NCBI RefSeq assembly: GCF_000690055.1
Contig: NZ_JJNZ01000024.1
Coordinates: 1-64,000 of the forward strand
Length of the DNA: 64,000 nt
Direction of reading: 5' to 3'
From: Pseudoalteromonas fuliginea
GTDB lineage: Bacteria; Pseudomonadota; Gammaproteobacteria; Enterobacterales; Alteromonadaceae
The notes below the pieces were generated by a model, which did no database searches, was not told where the DNA came from, and was given only the letters and a program-made list of their open reading frames with translations. The position numbers and the translations under genes are program-made. Of the stretch, positions 1-13,269 are shown in pieces. Every line of letters begins with the position of its first letter. Within the stretch, counting starts at the first letter, position 1.

Positions 1-107
<107 letters not shown>

Positions 108-157
108 CTAATAAAGAAATTAAAGCCTGACTCACTATTGAGCCAGACAAGCTAAAA

Positions 158-2272
158 TTATATAACAGCGCGAGCTGAAATTATTGTATCTGCAACATTT
201 TTAGAGGCTTCAGCGTACTTCACAAACTCCATAGAGTATGAGGCACGGCCCTGAGTTGCAGATCGTAAAGCAGTCGCATAACCAAACATTTCAGAAAGAG
301 GAACTTGCGCATTAATTTGCTTAAGCCCACCTAATGCATCTTCCATGCCTTCGATTATGCCGCGACGACGGTTTAAGTCGCCAACTACATCACCCATATT
401 TGAATCAGGAGTGAGTACTTCAACCTTCATTACTGGTTCTAAAAGTACAGGGTTAGCTTTAAGCGCCCCATCTCTCATTGCCAGTGAACCTGCTATTTTA
501 AATGCCATTTCATTCGAATCTACATCATGGAATGAACCATCATATAAAGTCGCTTTAACGCCAAGTAATGGGTAGCCTGCCAGTACACCTTGAGACATTT
601 GCTCTTGGATACCTTTGTCTACCGCAGGGACGAACTCTTTAGGAACAGAACCACCTACGGTTTCGTTAACGAACTCGTAAATTGGTGACTCATCATCCGT
701 GATATCCATCGGTTCAAGTTTAATCCAAACGTGTCCATATTGGCCACGACCACCTGACTGACGTATAAACTTCCCTTCAACTTCAACAGTTGAACGAATA
801 GCTTCTCGGTATGAGACCTGCGGCTTACCAACGTTACATTCAACACTGAATTCACGTTTCATACGGTCGACGATGATATCTAGGTGAAGTTCACCCATGC
901 CAGAGATTATAACCTGGCCTGATTCTTCGTCAGTTTGTACGCGAAAAGAAGGGTCTTCAGCAGCTAGTTTTCCTAGCGCGATACCCATCTTATCTTGGTC
1001 AGCTATAGTGCGAGGCTCAACCGCAATAGAGATTACTGGTTCAGGGAATTCCATACGCTCAAGCGTAATAATAGAATTCGGATCACACAGTGTTTCACCT
1101 GTTGTTACGTCTTTAAGACCAATAGCTGCCGCGATGTCGCCTGCGAAAACTTCTTTGATCTCTTCACGAGAGTTTGAATGCATCTGTACGATACGGCCAA
1201 GTCGCTCACGCTTACTTTTTACTGGATTATATACCGTGTCACCCTGTTTAACAGTACCAGAGTAAACACGGAAAAAGGTCAAAGTCCCAACAAACGGGTC
1301 TGTTGCAATCTTAAAAGCGAGTGCAGCAAACGGCGCTTTATCATTAGCCGGACGCTCTTCCTCAGTACCATTTTCTAAGATACCTTGGATTTGTTTCACT
1401 TGTTCTGGTGACGGCATATATTCAACAACGCCATCAAGCACAGCTTGAACGCCTTTGTTTTTAAATGCGCTACCACAAGTAACTGGAACAATCTCATTAG
1501 CTAATGTTCGTTGACGTAAAGCATTTTTAATTTCTGCTTCACTTAACTCTTCACCTTCTAAGTATTTATCCATTAGTTCTTCTGAGGCTTCAGCAGCGCT
1601 TTCAACTAAATGAGAGCGCCATTCTTCAGCCAATTCCAGAAGCTCTGCCGGTATTGCCTCATAAGAGAAAGTCATACCCTGGTCCGCTTCGTTCCAGTTA
1701 ATCACTTTCATTTTTATAAGGTCAATAACACCTTTAAAGTCGTCCTCAGCGCCTACAGGCAACTGAATTGGAACAGGCGTTGCTCCAAGACGAGATTTCA
1801 CCTGGCTAACCACAGCTAAGAAGTCAGCGCCCGTGCGATCCATTTTATTTACGAAGATCATTCTCGGAACTTCGTATTTGTTCGCTTGACGCCAAACTGT
1901 CTCAGTTTGCGGCTGTACACCAGATGAAGCACAAAGAACAACTACCGCACCATCTAGTACGCGTAAAGAACGCTCTACTTCGATAGTGAAATCTACGTGT
2001 CCTGGAGTATCAATAATATTGATACGATGGGCGTCAAATTGAGCATCCATCCCTTTCCAAAAACACGTTGTTGCAGCAGAAGTGATTGTGATACCACGCT
2101 CTTGTTCCTGCTCCATCCAATCCATAGTTGCAGCGCCATCATGTACTTCACCGATCTTATGAGAAAGACCCGTGTAGAACAGAACACGTTCTGTTGTGGT
2201 GGTTTTGCCTGCATCTACGTGAGCAACAATACCTATATTACGATAGCGCTCAAGTGGAGTTGTACGTGCCAT
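158..2272 (-). CDS. fusA: Elongation factor G
   Basis: A 704-residue translational GTPase that moves tRNAs and mRNA through the ribosome and helps recycle it. The N-terminal G domain is complete: P-loop AHVDAGKTT near residue 17, the RGITI switch, DTPGH near residue 88 and NKMD near residue 142. Domains II to V follow, with a domain IV region containing GGRGQYGHV. Length equals the usual bacterial EF-G (about 700). It sits between rpsG (28 bp upstream) and tuf, the canonical str-operon order. The start ATG is preceded by an AAGAGGAT-type ribosome binding site. Confidence 0.98.
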   Translation of the reverse strand: MARTTPLERYRNIGIVAHVDAGKTTTTERVLFYTGLSHKIGEVHDGAATMDWMEQEQERGITITSAATTCFWKGMDAQFDAHRINIIDTPGHVDFTIEVERSLRVLDGAVVVLCASSGVQPQTETVWRQANKYEVPRMIFVNKMDRTGADFLAVVSQVKSRLGATPVPIQLPVGAEDDFKGVIDLIKMKVINWNEADQGMTFSYEAIPAELLELAEEWRSHLVESAAEASEELMDKYLEGEELSEAEIKNALRQRTLANEIVPVTCGSAFKNKGVQAVLDGVVEYMPSPEQVKQIQGILENGTEEERPANDKAPFAALAFKIATDPFVGTLTFFRVYSGTVKQGDTVYNPVKSKRERLGRIVQMHSNSREEIKEVFAGDIAAAIGLKDVTTGETLCDPNSIITLERMEFPEPVISIAVEPRTIADQDKMGIALGKLAAEDPSFRVQTDEESGQVIISGMGELHLDIIVDRMKREFSVECNVGKPQVSYREAIRSTVEVEGKFIRQSGGRGQYGHVWIKLEPMDITDDESPIYEFVNETVGGSVPKEFVPAVDKGIQEQMSQGVLAGYPLLGVKATLYDGSFHDVDSNEMAFKIAGSLAMRDGALKANPVLLEPVMKVEVLTPDSNMGDVVGDLNRRRGIIEGMEDALGGLKQINAQVPLSEMFGYATALRSATQGRASYSMEFVKYAEASKNVADTIISARAVI

Positions 2273-2299
2273 ATGATCCTCTTAAAGGTTAAAGACAGA

Positions 2300-2770
2300 T
2301 TACCAACGGTAATGAGCGAATGCTTTATTCGCTTCAGCCATACGGTGAACGTCTTCACGTTTCTTAACCGCAGTGCCTTTATTATCAGAAGCGTCAACGA
2401 TTTCTTGAGCTAAACGTAAGCCCATAGATTTTTCGCCACGCTTACGTGCAGCGTCTACTAACCAACGCATACCTAATGCGTTACGACGAACTGGACGTAC
2501 TTCAACTGGTACTTGATAAGTTGAACCACCAACACGGCGAGATTTAACCTCTACCTGTGGGCGGATGTTATCAAGTGCAGTTTCAAAGATTTCTAGGTGC
2601 GACTTGCCTGATTTCTCAGCAGCCACGTCTAGCGCACCATAAACAATTTTTTCAGCAGTAGATTTCTTGCCGTCTAACATCACGATGTTAACGAATTTAG
2701 CAAGAAGTTCCGATCCGAACTTAGGATCTGGAAGAATTTTACGTTGACCGATTACGCGTCTTCTAGGCAT
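2300..2770 (-). CDS. rpsG: 30S ribosomal protein S7
   Basis: A 156-residue primary 16S rRNA-binding protein of the 30S head. The sequence begins [20 protein letters not shown] and ends [15 protein letters not shown], both typical of bacterial S7, and the length matches the short S7 form of most gammaproteobacteria. It lies between rpsL and fusA on the same strand. In enterobacteria S7 represses translation of the str operon. No clear S7 operator could be identified by eye in the 97-bp rpsL-rpsG gap, so such control here is only inferred. Confidence 0.98.
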   Translation of the reverse strand: MPRRRVIGQRKILPDPKFGSELLAKFVNIVMLDGKKSTAEKIVYGALDVAAEKSGKSHLEIFETALDNIRPQVEVKSRRVGGSTYQVPVEVRPVRRNALGMRWLVDAARKRGEKSMGLRLAQEIVDASDNKGTAVKKREDVHRMAEANKAFAHYRW

Positions 2771-2867
2771 TTTGTATCTCCGGTTTATTCAGGTTTGCTC
2801 TTTCGAGTCAATCACCCAAAACAATAATTATAAATATTTAGTGCTTGGCCTTACTAACGGAATACAA

Positions 2868-3242
2868 TTACCCTTTAGGGCGTTTTGCACCGTATTTAGA
2901 ACGAGCTTGACGACGATCGCTAACGCCTGCACAGTCAAGTGCACCACGAACAGTGTGAAAACGCACACCTGGTAAATCTTTAACACGACCACCACGGATT
3001 AGGATTACACTATGCTCTTGAAGGTTATGACCTTCACCGCCAATGTATGAAGTTACTTCGAAACCGTTAGTTAAACGTACACGTGCTACTTTACGTAACG
3101 CCGAGTTTGGTTTCTTAGGTGTAGTTGTATATACGCGAGTACATACACCGCGCTTTTGCGGACACGCTTTTAGTGCAGCTGAGTTACTTTTCGTAACCTT
3201 GCTACGGCGTGGCTTACGCACTAGCTGGTTAATAGTTGCCAT
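2868..3242 (-). CDS. rpsL: 30S ribosomal protein S12
   Basis: A 124-residue decoding-centre protein. The conserved [13 protein letters not shown] loop and the [17 protein letters not shown] segment are both present, with lysines at the two sites (E. coli K43 and K88) whose substitution causes streptomycin resistance, so the allele looks wild type at those residues. It is the first gene of the str operon, preceded by an AGGAGCT ribosome binding site, and follows rpoC across a 194-bp gap that contains a terminator-like hairpin. Confidence 0.98.
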   Translation of the reverse strand: MATINQLVRKPRRSKVTKSNSAALKACPQKRGVCTRVYTTTPKKPNSALRKVARVRLTNGFEVTSYIGGEGHNLQEHSVILIRGGRVKDLPGVRFHTVRGALDCAGVSDRRQARSKYGAKRPKG

Positions 3243-3275
3243 TTAAATAGCTCCTGAAATTAAAATTACTACTGA

Positions 3276-3346
3276 AAAAAATAAAAAATCCGCCCTTTAT
3301 TTACGAGCCTGCATTAAGCACACAAGTAAATGGGTGGCGGAATTTT
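3276..3346 (-). terminator. Terminator-like hairpin after rpoC
   Basis: On the minus strand an imperfect stem (CCGCC...GTAAA arms at about 3326-3341 pairing with 3289-3304) is followed by a T-rich run at 3276-3288. It lies in the rpoC-rpsL gap and probably separates the rpoBC transcript from the str operon, or attenuates read-through into it. The stem has internal mismatches, so strength is uncertain. Confidence 0.6.
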
Positions 3347-3436
3347 AATGAGCAAAGTTTAACCTGTCAACCTAAACTAATCGCAAGACAGCATATAACT
3401 GCCTTACGATTACTTAATCTATTGATTAAGAACAGT

Positions 3437-6400
3437 TTATTGATTTCCAGACAAATCAGCATTTAGAGCGTCTGTAAGTGCTTGAGTTGCCTCTTCTGCA
3501 CTTACTGTTTGCTCTTCTACGACTACTTTGCTTTGTTTACGGCGAGCCATACGTTCTTGATGATACGCAAAACCGGTACCGGCTGGGATCAAACGACCCA
3601 CAATTACGTTTTCTTTAAGACCGCGAAGCTCATCGCTCTTACCATTCACTGCCGCATCTGTAAGAACACGTGTTGTCTCTTGGAAAGACGCTGCAGAGAT
3701 GAAAGATTCTGTTGCTAGTGATGCTTTTGTGATACCCATTAATTGGATTTCAAACTTAGCTGGGATCTTACCTTGTTTTTCAAGGTCACGGTTTGCGATA
3801 TTAACGCGCGCCACTTCGATTTGTTCACCAGCTAAGAAGTCAGTATCACCACCGTGTATAATGGTACATTTACGTAACATTTGACGGATAATTGTTTCAA
3901 TGTGCTTGTCATTGATCTTAACGCCTTGCAAACGGTAAACCTCTTGCACTTCGTTAACGATGTAGTTAGCAACATGAGTCACACCACGTAAGCGTAAGAT
4001 GTCATGTGGTGATTCAGGACCATCGGCGATAACTTCACCTTTAGACACTTGCTCACCTTCAAACACGTTAAGTTGACGCCACTTGTGAATCATTTCTTCG
4101 TAATGATCACCTTCTGGTGGAGTAATAACTAAACGCTTCTTACCTTTAGTCTCTTTACCGAAGCTAATTGTACCAGTTACTTCAGCTAATATAGCTGGAT
4201 CTTTTGGCTTACGAGCTTCAAATAAGTCGGCTACGCGTGGTAGACCACCCGTGATATCACGAGTTTTCGAACCTTCTTGCGGAATACGTGCTAACACGTC
4301 ACCTGGGTTTGCTGTAACGCCGTCAATTACTTCAATCGTTGTGAATGAAGGAAGACGTGTTTCTTGCAAGCCGCGCTCTTCACTTTCGATGATAAGCTTT
4401 GGTTCTTTCGTATTTACTTTAGCAAGGTCTTTAACAACTACACGGGTTAAACCAGTTAGTTCATCAGTCTGTGCTTCAGTATTTGAGTCATCAATATCGC
4501 TGAACGATACTTTTGATTTATGCTCAAGAACGATTGGGTGACTATGCGGGTCCCAAGTAGCAACGATGTCGTTACCTTGAACTTCTGCATTATCTTTAAC
4601 TGTTAATACCGCACCGTAAGGTACTTTATAACGCTCTTTCTCACGGCCATGACTATCGATGATAGTAATTTCCGTTGAACGCGAAGTAATAACAATCTTA
4701 TCGTCTGTATTTAATACATATTTAGAGTTATGCAGTTTTAACGTACCGTTAGTTTTAACTTGTACATTATTTTCTGCAGACGCTCTAGATGCTGCACCAC
4801 CGATGTGGAAGGTACGCATCGTAAGCTGTGTACCTGGCTCACCGATTGACTGTGCTGCGATAACACCTACTGATTCACCAGCGTTGATGATATGACCACG
4901 TGCTAGGTCACGACCGTAACAGTTAGCACAAACACCAAAGTCATTATCACAAGTGATAACAGAACGTACGCGAACTTCATCTACTGAATGTTCTTCTAAA
5001 AGATCACACAGTTTTTCGTCTAGCATGATATTACGTTCAACAAGCACTGTATTAGTACCTGGAATTACAATATCTTCAGCAACAACACGACCTAAAACAC
5101 GTTCGCGAAGCGCTTCTACAACATCACCACCTTCAATAAGCGGTTTCATTGTTAAGCCATCTTCTGTGCCACAGTCATCTTCATTGATTACCAAATCTTG
5201 TGCAACGTCTACTAGACGACGCGTTAGGTAACCCGAGTTTGCTGTTTTAAGTGCTGTATCGGCAAGACCTTTACGCGCACCATGCGTTGAGATGAAGTAC
5301 TGAAGTACGTTTAGACCTTCACGGAAGTTAGCTGTGATTGGAGTCTCGATGATTGAACCATCTGGACGTGCCATTAGACCACGCATACCCGCCAACTGAC
5401 GAATCTGTGCAGCACTACCACGAGCACCTGAGTCGGCCATCATAAACACTGAGTTAAATGACGGTTGCTCTACTTCTTCACCCTTTGCATTGATAACTGT
5501 GTCTTTCGACAAGTTAGACATCATTTCACGTGATAAGTTTTCGTTAACACGTGACCAGATATCGATAACTTTGTTGTACTTTTCACCAGCCGTTACAAGA
5601 CCTGATTGGAATTGTTGGTTGATTTCAGTAACTTCAGCTTCAGCTGATTCAATTATCTGTGCTTTAACCGGTGGGATAACTAAGTCATCAATACCGATAG
5701 AAACACCTGACTTCATTGCATAATGGAAACCGGTGTACATAACTTGGTCAGCAAACACAACAGTGTCTTTAAGGCCTAGACGACGGTAACACTCATTCAA
5801 TAAGCTAGAAATCTGCTTTTTACCAAGCGGCTGATTGATTGACGCAAACGGCATACCAGTTGGTAAAATTAGAGACAAAATTGCACGACCGACAGTTGTA
5901 TCGATAACAGTAATAGTATCTTCTACTACACCATCTTCGTTTTTAACTGATTGGCTAATACGTACTTTCACGATTGCGTGAAGGTCTGCATTGCCACTGC
6001 GGTATGCTTTTTCTGCTTCTTTTGGATCTTTAAATATCGCGCCTTCGCCTTTAGCGTTAATGCGGTCACGAGTCATGTAATAAAGACCCAATACAACATC
6101 CTGTGAAGGAACGATGATTGGCTCACCATTCGCAGGAGATAGAATGTTGTTTGTTGACATCATCAATGCACGAGCTTCAAGCTGCGCTTCGATTGTTAAC
6201 GGTACGTGTACCGCCATTTGGTCACCATCGAAATCGGCGTTGTACGCCGCACATACTAATGGATGCAAATGAATCGCTTTACCTTCGATAAGCACAGGCT
6301 CAAACGCTTGGATACCCAAACGGTGAAGTGTTGGTGCACGGTTAAGTAATACCGGATGTTCACGAATTACTTCGTCAAGTACATCCCATACTTCCGGAAC

Positions 6401-7612
6401 TTCACGTTCTACCATTTTCTTAGCTGCTTTGATCGTCGTAGCCATGCCGCGACGCTCTAGTTTGCCATAGATGAATGGTTTGAATAGCTCAAGTGCCATC
6501 TTCTTAGGAAGACCACATTGGTGAAGCTTAAGTGTAGGACCTACTGTAATTACAGAACGGCCTGAATAATCTACACGCTTACCAAGTAAGTTCTGACGGA
6601 AACGACCTTGCTTACCCTTGATCATATCAGCAAGAGATTTAAGAGGACGTTTGTTAGAACCTGTAATTGCACGACCACGACGACCGTTATCAAGTAGCGC
6701 ATCTACCGCTTCTTGTAACATACGTTTTTCGTTGCGTACAATAATGTCTGGTGCTGCTAAATCTAGTAGACGTTTAAGACGGTTATTACGGTTAATAACA
6801 CGACGGTAAAGGTCATTTAGATCAGATGTCGCAAAACGACCACCGTCTAATGGTACTAATGGACGTAGATCAGGTGGCAATACTGGAAGTACTGTCATGA
6901 TCATCCACTCAGGGTTATTACCTGATTGGTGGAACGATTCCATTAACTTAAGACGTTTAGTGATTTTTTTACGCTTAGTTTCAGAGTTAATTGTTGGTAA
7001 CTCTTCACGCATCTCAGCAATTAATTGAGCAAGATCAAGTTCACGAAGCAAGTCTAAAACTGCTTCAGCACCCATCTTCGCTTCAAACTCATCACCGTGC
7101 TCTTCTAGTGCATCTAGGTATTCTTCTTCACCTAATAGTTGACCACGCTCAAGCGTTGTCATACCAGGCTCAGTCACTACGAATGATTCGAAGTAAAGAA
7201 CACGTTCAATATCACGAAGCGTCATATCTAGCATTAAGCCAATACGTGACGGTAATGATTTTAAAAACCATATATGTGCAACTGGGCTCGCAAGGTCAAT
7301 ATGACCCATACGATCGCGTCGCACTTTAGTTAGTGTAACTTCAACGCCACACTTCTCACAGATCACACCACGGTGTTTAAGGCGTTTATATTTACCACAT
7401 AAACACTCATAATCTTTCACTGGGCCGAAAATACGGGCACAGAATAAGCCATCGCGCTCAGGCTTGAAAGTACGGTAGTTAATAGTCTCAGGTTTCTTTA
7501 CTTCACCGTATGACCATGAACGAACCATGTCTGGTGAAGCAAGACCAATGCGAATTGCATCGAATTCTTCGGTCTTATTTTGTTGCTTCAGAAACTTAAG
7601 TAAGTCTTTCAC
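3437..7612 (-). CDS. rpoC: DNA-directed RNA polymerase subunit beta'
   Basis: The 1391-residue clamp and catalytic subunit of RNA polymerase (E. coli has 1407). The N-terminal zinc site is intact, with cysteines at 70, 72, 85 and 88. The catalytic Mg-binding loop [13 protein letters not shown] is present in the first third, and the trigger-loop region ([10 protein letters not shown]) lies near residue 930. It follows rpoB by 104 bp on the same strand. Nothing unusual in length or motifs. Confidence 0.98.
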   Translation of the reverse strand: MKDLLKFLKQQNKTEEFDAIRIGLASPDMVRSWSYGEVKKPETINYRTFKPERDGLFCARIFGPVKDYECLCGKYKRLKHRGVICEKCGVEVTLTKVRRDRMGHIDLASPVAHIWFLKSLPSRIGLMLDMTLRDIERVLYFESFVVTEPGMTTLERGQLLGEEEYLDALEEHGDEFEAKMGAEAVLDLLRELDLAQLIAEMREELPTINSETKRKKITKRLKLMESFHQSGNNPEWMIMTVLPVLPPDLRPLVPLDGGRFATSDLNDLYRRVINRNNRLKRLLDLAAPDIIVRNEKRMLQEAVDALLDNGRRGRAITGSNKRPLKSLADMIKGKQGRFRQNLLGKRVDYSGRSVITVGPTLKLHQCGLPKKMALELFKPFIYGKLERRGMATTIKAAKKMVEREVPEVWDVLDEVIREHPVLLNRAPTLHRLGIQAFEPVLIEGKAIHLHPLVCAAYNADFDGDQMAVHVPLTIEAQLEARALMMSTNNILSPANGEPIIVPSQDVVLGLYYMTRDRINAKGEGAIFKDPKEAEKAYRSGNADLHAIVKVRISQSVKNEDGVVEDTITVIDTTVGRAILSLILPTGMPFASINQPLGKKQISSLLNECYRRLGLKDTVVFADQVMYTGFHYAMKSGVSIGIDDLVIPPVKAQIIESAEAEVTEINQQFQSGLVTAGEKYNKVIDIWSRVNENLSREMMSNLSKDTVINAKGEEVEQPSFNSVFMMADSGARGSAAQIRQLAGMRGLMARPDGSIIETPITANFREGLNVLQYFISTHGARKGLADTALKTANSGYLTRRLVDVAQDLVINEDDCGTEDGLTMKPLIEGGDVVEALRERVLGRVVAEDIVIPGTNTVLVERNIMLDEKLCDLLEEHSVDEVRVRSVITCDNDFGVCANCYGRDLARGHIINAGESVGVIAAQSIGEPGTQLTMRTFHIGGAASRASAENNVQVKTNGTLKLHNSKYVLNTDDKIVITSRSTEITIIDSHGREKERYKVPYGAVLTVKDNAEVQGNDIVATWDPHSHPIVLEHKSKVSFSDIDDSNTEAQTDELTGLTRVVVKDLAKVNTKEPKLIIESEERGLQETRLPSFTTIEVIDGVTANPGDVLARIPQEGSKTRDITGGLPRVADLFEARKPKDPAILAEVTGTISFGKETKGKKRLVITPPEGDHYEEMIHKWRQLNVFEGEQVSKGEVIADGPESPHDILRLRGVTHVANYIVNEVQEVYRLQGVKINDKHIETIIRQMLRKCTIIHGGDTDFLAGEQIEVARVNIANRDLEKQGKIPAKFEIQLMGITKASLATESFISAASFQETTRVLTDAAVNGKSDELRGLKENVIVGRLIPAGTGFAYHQERMARRKQSKVVVEEQTVSAEEATQALTDALNADLSGNQ

Positions 7613-7716
7613 CTTAGCTCTCCTGTCGGAGTTAATCTTGAGGACGGGTAATCTCGTCCCTACATTCTATTCAGCCGTAACAGATGCTGCAGCGTTAACT
7701 GCAGCACCTAATTGGC

Positions 7717-10700
7717 TTAATTTTCTTCCAACTCGATGTTGATACCCAGTGAGCGGATTTCTTTCAACAATACGTTGAACGATTCTGGCATACCTGGTTC
7801 CATTTTATGGTTACCATCAACGATGTTTTTATACATCTTAGTACGACCGTTCACGTCATCCGATTTCACTGTTAGCATTTCTTGTAGAGTGTAAGCAGCA
7901 CCGTAAGCTTCAAGTGCCCATACTTCCATCTCACCAAAACGCTGGCCACCGAACTGTGCTTTACCACCCAGCGGCTGCTGAGTAACAAGGCTGTAAGAAC
8001 CAGTAGAACGTGCGTGCATCTTATCATCAACCAAGTGGTTAAGTTTAAGCATGTACATGTAACCTACAGTTACTTGACGTTCAAACTGATCGCCAGTACG
8101 GCCATCATAAAGTGTAACCTGACCACTTCGAGGATATCCACCAAGCTCAAGCATGTCTTTGATTTCGCTTTCTTTCGCGCCATCAAATGCAGGAGTAGCA
8201 ATTGGTAAACCACCTTTTAAGTTTTCAGCTAGACGACGAATTTCGTCATCAGTGAAGCTAGCAATATCTACTACTTGGCGAGATTCACCAATTTCGTAGG
8301 CTTGCTTGATGAATTCACGTAGCTCATGAAGCTCACGTTGCTCTTTCATCATTTCTTCAATACGTTCACCGATACCACGTGCAGCTAGACCCATATGTGT
8401 TTCAAGGATCTGACCGATGTTCATACGTGATGGTACACCTAGTGGATTCAATACGATATCTACCGTACGACCTTTATCATCGTAAGGCATATCTTCTACT
8501 GGTACGATAGTCGAGATAACACCTTTGTTACCATGACGACCCGCCATTTTATCACCTGGTTGAATACGACGTTTAACAGCAAGGTATACTTTAACAATCT
8601 TAAGTACGCCTGGTGCTAAGTCATCACCTTGGGTAATTTTACGACGTTTATTTTCAAACTTTTTATCGTATTCAGCTTTAAGCTCATCGTACTGTGCAGC
8701 TAGTTGCTCAAGTTCAGCCTGCTTGTCTTCTTGTGCAAGGCTTTGAGTAAGTAGTTTTTCAGCATTCAGTGACGTTAGTTTCTCTTCTTCGAAGCCTGCA
8801 TCAACAAGTAACTTGCGAGCACGTCCTAAAACGCCAGCTTCTAAAATACGGAACTCTTCGTTGAAGTCTTTCTTCGCTTCGCGAAGCTGCATATCTTCAA
8901 CTTCTAACGCACGTTTGTCTTTTTCAACACCATCACGGGTGAAGACTTGTACGTCAATTACAGTACCAGTTACAGAATTTGGTACACGTAAAGAGCTGTC
9001 TTTAACGTCAGACGCTTTTTCGCCGAAGATAGCTCGTAGAAGCTTCTCTTCAGGTGTCAGCTGTGTCTCGCCTTTAGGAGTCACTTTACCTACTAGAATA
9101 TCGCCGCCTTTAACTTCAGCACCAATATAAACAACACCTGATTCATCAAGCTTGCCTAGTGCAGATTCACCCACGTTCGGGATATCTGCAGTGATCTCTT
9201 CAGGACCTAATTTAGTATCACGGGCAACACACTGTAGTTCTTGAATATGGATAGTCGTTAGACGATCTTCTTCAACTACGCGCTCTGATAGTAAGATTGA
9301 ATCCTCGAAGTTATAACCGTTCCATGGCATGAATGCCACGCGAAGGTTTTGACCAAGGGCTAAGTCACCTAAGTCAGTCGAAGGACCATCTGCTAACACG
9401 TCACCACGAGTAACCGGTTCGCCAACCATACAAGTTGGTTTTTGGTTAATACATGTATTTTGGTTAGAACGTGTGTATTTGGTTAAGTTGTAGATGTCGA
9501 TGCCCGCTTCGCCAGGAACGCGTTCTTCTTCATGTACGTTTACAACGATGCGACTTGCGTCAGCATACATTACTTCACCACCACGTTTTGCAACGATAGT
9601 AACACCAGAATCTTTCGCTAGTGTTAACTCAATACCTGTACCTACTAACGGCTTATCCGCTTTCAATGTTGGTACTGCTTGACGTTGCATGTTTGAACCC
9701 ATCAATGCACGGTTAGCATCATCGTGTTCTAGGAACGGGATAAGTGCTGCCGCTACAGAGATCACCTGTTGTGGTGATACATCCATATATTGCTGATCCA
9801 TACGACCCATAAAGGTAGATTCACCTTTGTGACGACATGGAATAAGTTCATCTACAAACTCATTGGTTTCAGTTAAGTTTGAATTCGCCTGTGCGATAAC
9901 AAACTGACCTTCTTCAATGGCTGATAGGTAATCAACTTCATCAGTTACAACACCGTCTACCACTTTACGGTAAGGTGTTTCTAAGAAACCGTAGTCATTT
10001 GTACGTGCGTACGTAGACAATGAGTTAATTAGACCGATGTTTGGACCCTCAGGAGTCTCGATTGGACATACGCGACCATAGTGAGTTACGTGAACGTCAC
10101 GTACTTCAAAGCCTGCACGTTCACGAGTTAGACCGCCCGGACCTAATGCAGAAATACGACGTTTGTGCGTAACTTCTGATAGTGGGTTATTTTGGTCCAT
10201 AAACTGTGATAACTGAGACGAGCCGAAGAACTCTTTAACAGCAGCCGAAATAGGCTTAGCGTTAATAAGATCTTGTGGCATTATTGCGTCAAGGTCACCT
10301 AAGCTTAAACGCTCACGTACAGCACGCTCTACACGTACTAGACCAACACGGAATTGGTTCTCAGCCATTTCGCCAACACTACGTATACGACGGTTGCCTA
10401 AGTGATCGATATCATCAACATCGCCTTGACCGTTACGAATAGCAATTAATACTTTCATAACAGACACGATGTCTTCTTTGCTTAATGTGCCTGGGCCTGT
10501 GTCTGTATCGTAACCAACACGGCTATTGAACTTCATACGACCTACAGTAGATAAGTCATAACGTTCTTCAGAGAAGAATAAGTTCTGGAATAAGGCTTCA
10601 GCCGCGTCTTTCGTCGGTGGCTCGCCTGGGCGCATCATGCGATAAATTTCTACTAGTGCTTCTAAACGGCTGCTTGAAGAGTCAATATTCAATGTATTTG

Positions 10701-11742
10701 ACATGTAAGCACCGCTGTCCACTTCATTGATATATAACGTATCAATTTTAGTGTAACCAGCTTTAACCAATTCAGCCATTAGCTCAAGAGTTAGTTCATC
10801 ATTCGCGCTTGCTATAACTTCACCCGTTGACTCGTCAACGTAGTTTTTAGCTATAATACGGCCAATAATGTACTCATGAGGTACTTCTAGGCGGTTAATG
10901 CCTTTCTTCTCGATGCTCTTGATGTGGCGAGCCGTAACACGACGACCGCTTTCAACAAATACTTCACCGTCTTCGCTCTTGATATCAAAAGCGGCAGTTT
11001 CACCACGTAAACGCGAAGGCACAAGTTCCATAAGAACTTTACCGTCAGCTACTTCAAACGTCGTGTTGTCGAAGAAGATTTCTAGGATTTCTTCACTAGA
11101 GTACTCAAGTGCACGTAGGATGATAGACGCCGGTAATTTACGACGACGGTCAATACGTACATATAAGTTATCTTTTGCATCAAATTCGAAGTCTAACCAT
11201 GAACCACGGTAAGGAATAACGCGTGCGTTATATAATACTTTACCTGATGAATGAGTTTTACCGCGGTCGTTATCAAAGAATACACCAGGGCTACGGTGTA
11301 GCTGAGAAACGATAACACGCTCTGTACCATTGATTACAAAGGTACCGGTATCGGTCATGAGCGGAATTTCGCCCATGTAAACTTCTTGCTCTTTAATGTC
11401 TTTAACTGTGCCTGGAGCTTCTTTGTCCATAACAACAAGACGCAGTTTCACGCGAAGTGGAGCAGAATAAGTCACACCGCGAATTTGACATTCTTTTACA
11501 TCGAAAACTGGCTCACCAATACGATAACTTACGTATTGAAGCTCAGAATTTCCCGAGTAGCTTTTAATAGGGAACACAGAACGGAAGGCAGCTTCCAAAC
11601 CATGATCGCCATCAGCGTCCGGCACTAAGAATTTTTTAAACGATTCTAACTGTGTAGACAGTAAAAAAGGTATATCCAAAACTTGTGGACGTTTACCAAA
11701 ATCCTTACGGATACGTTTCTTTTCAGAATAAGAGTAAGCCAT
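7717..11742 (-). CDS. rpoB: DNA-directed RNA polymerase subunit beta
   Basis: The 1341-residue beta subunit (E. coli 1342). The rifampicin pocket segment [20 protein letters not shown] followed by [12 protein letters not shown] is of the susceptible type. Shortly after it the usual DVHPTHYGR reads DVHVTHYGR. The C-terminal half carries the [12 protein letters not shown] and [17 protein letters not shown] motifs conserved in all beta subunits. It forms the rpoBC pair and lies downstream of rplL with an attenuator-like hairpin in the 272-bp gap. Confidence 0.98.
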   Translation of the reverse strand: MAYSYSEKKRIRKDFGKRPQVLDIPFLLSTQLESFKKFLVPDADGDHGLEAAFRSVFPIKSYSGNSELQYVSYRIGEPVFDVKECQIRGVTYSAPLRVKLRLVVMDKEAPGTVKDIKEQEVYMGEIPLMTDTGTFVINGTERVIVSQLHRSPGVFFDNDRGKTHSSGKVLYNARVIPYRGSWLDFEFDAKDNLYVRIDRRRKLPASIILRALEYSSEEILEIFFDNTTFEVADGKVLMELVPSRLRGETAAFDIKSEDGEVFVESGRRVTARHIKSIEKKGINRLEVPHEYIIGRIIAKNYVDESTGEVIASANDELTLELMAELVKAGYTKIDTLYINEVDSGAYMSNTLNIDSSSSRLEALVEIYRMMRPGEPPTKDAAEALFQNLFFSEERYDLSTVGRMKFNSRVGYDTDTGPGTLSKEDIVSVMKVLIAIRNGQGDVDDIDHLGNRRIRSVGEMAENQFRVGLVRVERAVRERLSLGDLDAIMPQDLINAKPISAAVKEFFGSSQLSQFMDQNNPLSEVTHKRRISALGPGGLTRERAGFEVRDVHVTHYGRVCPIETPEGPNIGLINSLSTYARTNDYGFLETPYRKVVDGVVTDEVDYLSAIEEGQFVIAQANSNLTETNEFVDELIPCRHKGESTFMGRMDQQYMDVSPQQVISVAAALIPFLEHDDANRALMGSNMQRQAVPTLKADKPLVGTGIELTLAKDSGVTIVAKRGGEVMYADASRIVVNVHEEERVPGEAGIDIYNLTKYTRSNQNTCINQKPTCMVGEPVTRGDVLADGPSTDLGDLALGQNLRVAFMPWNGYNFEDSILLSERVVEEDRLTTIHIQELQCVARDTKLGPEEITADIPNVGESALGKLDESGVVYIGAEVKGGDILVGKVTPKGETQLTPEEKLLRAIFGEKASDVKDSSLRVPNSVTGTVIDVQVFTRDGVEKDKRALEVEDMQLREAKKDFNEEFRILEAGVLGRARKLLVDAGFEEEKLTSLNAEKLLTQSLAQEDKQAELEQLAAQYDELKAEYDKKFENKRRKITQGDDLAPGVLKIVKVYLAVKRRIQPGDKMAGRHGNKGVISTIVPVEDMPYDDKGRTVDIVLNPLGVPSRMNIGQILETHMGLAARGIGERIEEMMKEQRELHELREFIKQAYEIGESRQVVDIASFTDDEIRRLAENLKGGLPIATPAFDGAKESEIKDMLELGGYPRSGQVTLYDGRTGDQFERQVTVGYMYMLKLNHLVDDKMHARSTGSYSLVTQQPLGGKAQFGGQRFGEMEVWALEAYGAAYTLQEMLTVKSDDVNGRTKMYKNIVDGNHKMEPGMPESFNVLLKEIRSLGINIELEEN

Positions 11743-11939
11743 GGGGTTCCTCAGCTTGCTGATCTTTGACCCGACCTGTTCTTGTAAGAACAGACTTAAC
11801 TGGCAGCTATGCCAAGATTTTTACAACATTTAACTGTTGTTCTAATTAGATCCCACTTTAACACTAGCAAACTATAAAGCGTTGAAAGTAAAGAAAAAAT
11901 CAGATTTTATTTGAACTAAAAGAGTGGATCACTCTATAG

Positions 11940-11975
11940 CGCAAAAAGGCCGGTGATTAAATAATCACCAGCCCT
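11940..11975 (-). terminator. Attenuator-like hairpin between rplL and rpoB
   Basis: On the minus strand the sequence forms GGC-TGGTGATT / AATCACC-GGCC arms around a 4-nt loop and is followed immediately by TTTTT. This has the form of an intrinsic terminator but sits inside the rplJL-rpoBC operon. That matches the partial terminator (attenuator) known at the same place in E. coli, which lowers rpoBC expression relative to L7/L12. Confidence 0.75.
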
Positions 11976-12014
11976 TGCCTGATTTCTCAGGCAGCGAACT
12001 TAGCAAAAGCTAAA

Positions 12015-12377
12015 TTACTTAACCTCAACTTCAGCACCAGCTTCAGTAAGATCTTTTGCAAGTGCTTCAGCTTCTTCTTTAGATACACCTTCTTTAACAG
12101 GTGTAGGAGCAGCTTCAACAAGAGCTTTCGCTTCTTTAAGGCCAAGGCCAGTTGCGCTACGAACAGCTTTGATTGCAGAAACCTTATTAGCGCCAGCGCC
12201 AGTAAGGATTACGTCAAATTCTGTTTTCTCTTCAGCAGCTTCAGCAGCTGGACCAGCTACCATTGCAGCTGCAGCTGTTACGCCGAATTTTTCTTCCATT
12301 GCTTCGATAAGAGCAACAACGTCCATTACTGACATTTCAGCAATTGCGTCAAGGATTTGGTCTTTAGATACAGACAT
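12015..12377 (-). CDS. rplL: 50S ribosomal protein L7/L12
   Basis: A 120-residue acidic stalk protein present in several copies per ribosome, which recruits translational GTPases. It has the N-terminal dimerisation region ([20 protein letters not shown]), an Ala-rich hinge around residues 35-50 and the C-terminal globular domain with the conserved [20 protein letters not shown] helix. It follows rplJ by 74 bp and shares its L10 leader control. Confidence 0.98.
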   Translation of the reverse strand: MSVSKDQILDAIAEMSVMDVVALIEAMEEKFGVTAAAAMVAGPAAEAAEEKTEFDVILTGAGANKVSAIKAVRSATGLGLKEAKALVEAAPTPVKEGVSKEEAEALAKDLTEAGAEVEVK

Positions 12378-12451
12378 TACAAATTTCCTAATAATTAACG
12401 GACATTACGTCCAAATAAATTTTACACCGAAAGTGATTAAACAGCTTAAAA

Positions 12452-12946
12452 TTAAGCAGCTTGCTCTTCTTTCTGTAGACGTACTGCTTCAATTGTTTTA
12501 CACAATTTGCCAGCAGACGCTTCTTTCATAGCACTCATTAAGCGTGCAACAGCTTCATCGTATGTAGGTAATGTAGCAAGCATTGCTGCATTAACAACAT
12601 TTCCTTCAAAAGCGGCCGTTTTTATCTCGAATTTCTCATTCTTTTTCGCGAAATCTGAAAAGATACGCGCAGCAGCACCTGGGTGCTCTGATGAGAAAGC
12701 GATTAAGCTTGGACCAACAAATGAATCAGAAAGACACTCAAAATCTGTTCCTTCAAGAGCACGTTTTGCTAAAGTGTTACGGACAACTTTCATCCAAACA
12801 CCGTTTGCACGAGCTTCTTTACGAAGGGCAGTAATTGCGCCAACTGTTACACCACGAGAATCTGCAACAACTGCAGATAGAGCACCATTGGCTGCTTCGT
12901 TGACTTCAGCAACTATTGCTTTTTTGCCTTGAAGATTTAAAGCCAT
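12452..12946 (-). CDS. rplJ: 50S ribosomal protein L10
   Basis: A 164-residue protein that anchors L7/L12 dimers to the ribosome. The start [17 protein letters not shown] and the [11 protein letters not shown] segment are typical of gammaproteobacterial L10. In E. coli the L10-L7/L12 complex binds its own mRNA leader; the long structured 323-bp gap upstream here supports the same feedback. The start ATG follows a GGAGT ribosome binding site. Confidence 0.98.
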   Translation of the reverse strand: MALNLQGKKAIVAEVNEAANGALSAVVADSRGVTVGAITALRKEARANGVWMKVVRNTLAKRALEGTDFECLSDSFVGPSLIAFSSEHPGAAARIFSDFAKKNEKFEIKTAAFEGNVVNAAMLATLPTYDEAVARLMSAMKEASAGKLCKTIEAVRLQKEEQAA

Positions 12947-12969
12947 GGGTGTTACTCCTGGTTTAATGG

Positions 12970-13210
12970 GGATACCGATTATCGGATTCCCCTGTTTTAC
13001 TCTTCCCTACCAAACAAAGTAGAGATGCTTTTTACGGCGAGAGCCAGAAGGATTAGGAAAAATCTATCTGGGGTCTACACCGTCTACGTAGGTGAATATT
13101 AAGGCCGGAGCCACCTACGGTCTTGGACGGAAGCCCAATTTATCGTTAAACCCTAAGGCTTAACGAAATTATGGACTTCAACCCGAATTCTTTACTTTGC
13201 CGACTAATAA
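12970..13210 (-). promoter_or_regulatory. L10 (rplJ) leader RNA
   Basis: The rplA-rplJ gap is 323 bp without an ORF and contains multiple short pairing arms, including a CCTACGTAGACGG-type arm at about 13080-13100 against a GGTGGC...CCGTAGG stretch at 13105-13125. Position, size and structure fit the ribosomal L10 leader that lets L10-L7/L12 repress rplJL translation. The boundaries are approximate; a covariance-model scan for the L10 leader family would settle them. Confidence 0.65.
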
Positions 13211-13269
13211 ATTAATCAACAAAATGGCGCGAAATTATAGTACAAATTTCACGCCATGTAAACACTAAA

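Noticed and set aside
897-1265. Long plus-strand open frames opposite fusA, rpoB and rpoC
   Set aside because: They are antisense to strongly conserved genes, have no ribosome binding sites or recognisable domains, and mirror codon structure of the real genes.
10086-10116. RpoB reads DVHVTHYGR where E. coli has DVHPTHYGR, close to the rifampicin pocket
   Set aside because: The change maps to E. coli position 552, not to a well-known resistance site, and the 507-533 cluster is of the susceptible type; probably a lineage difference.
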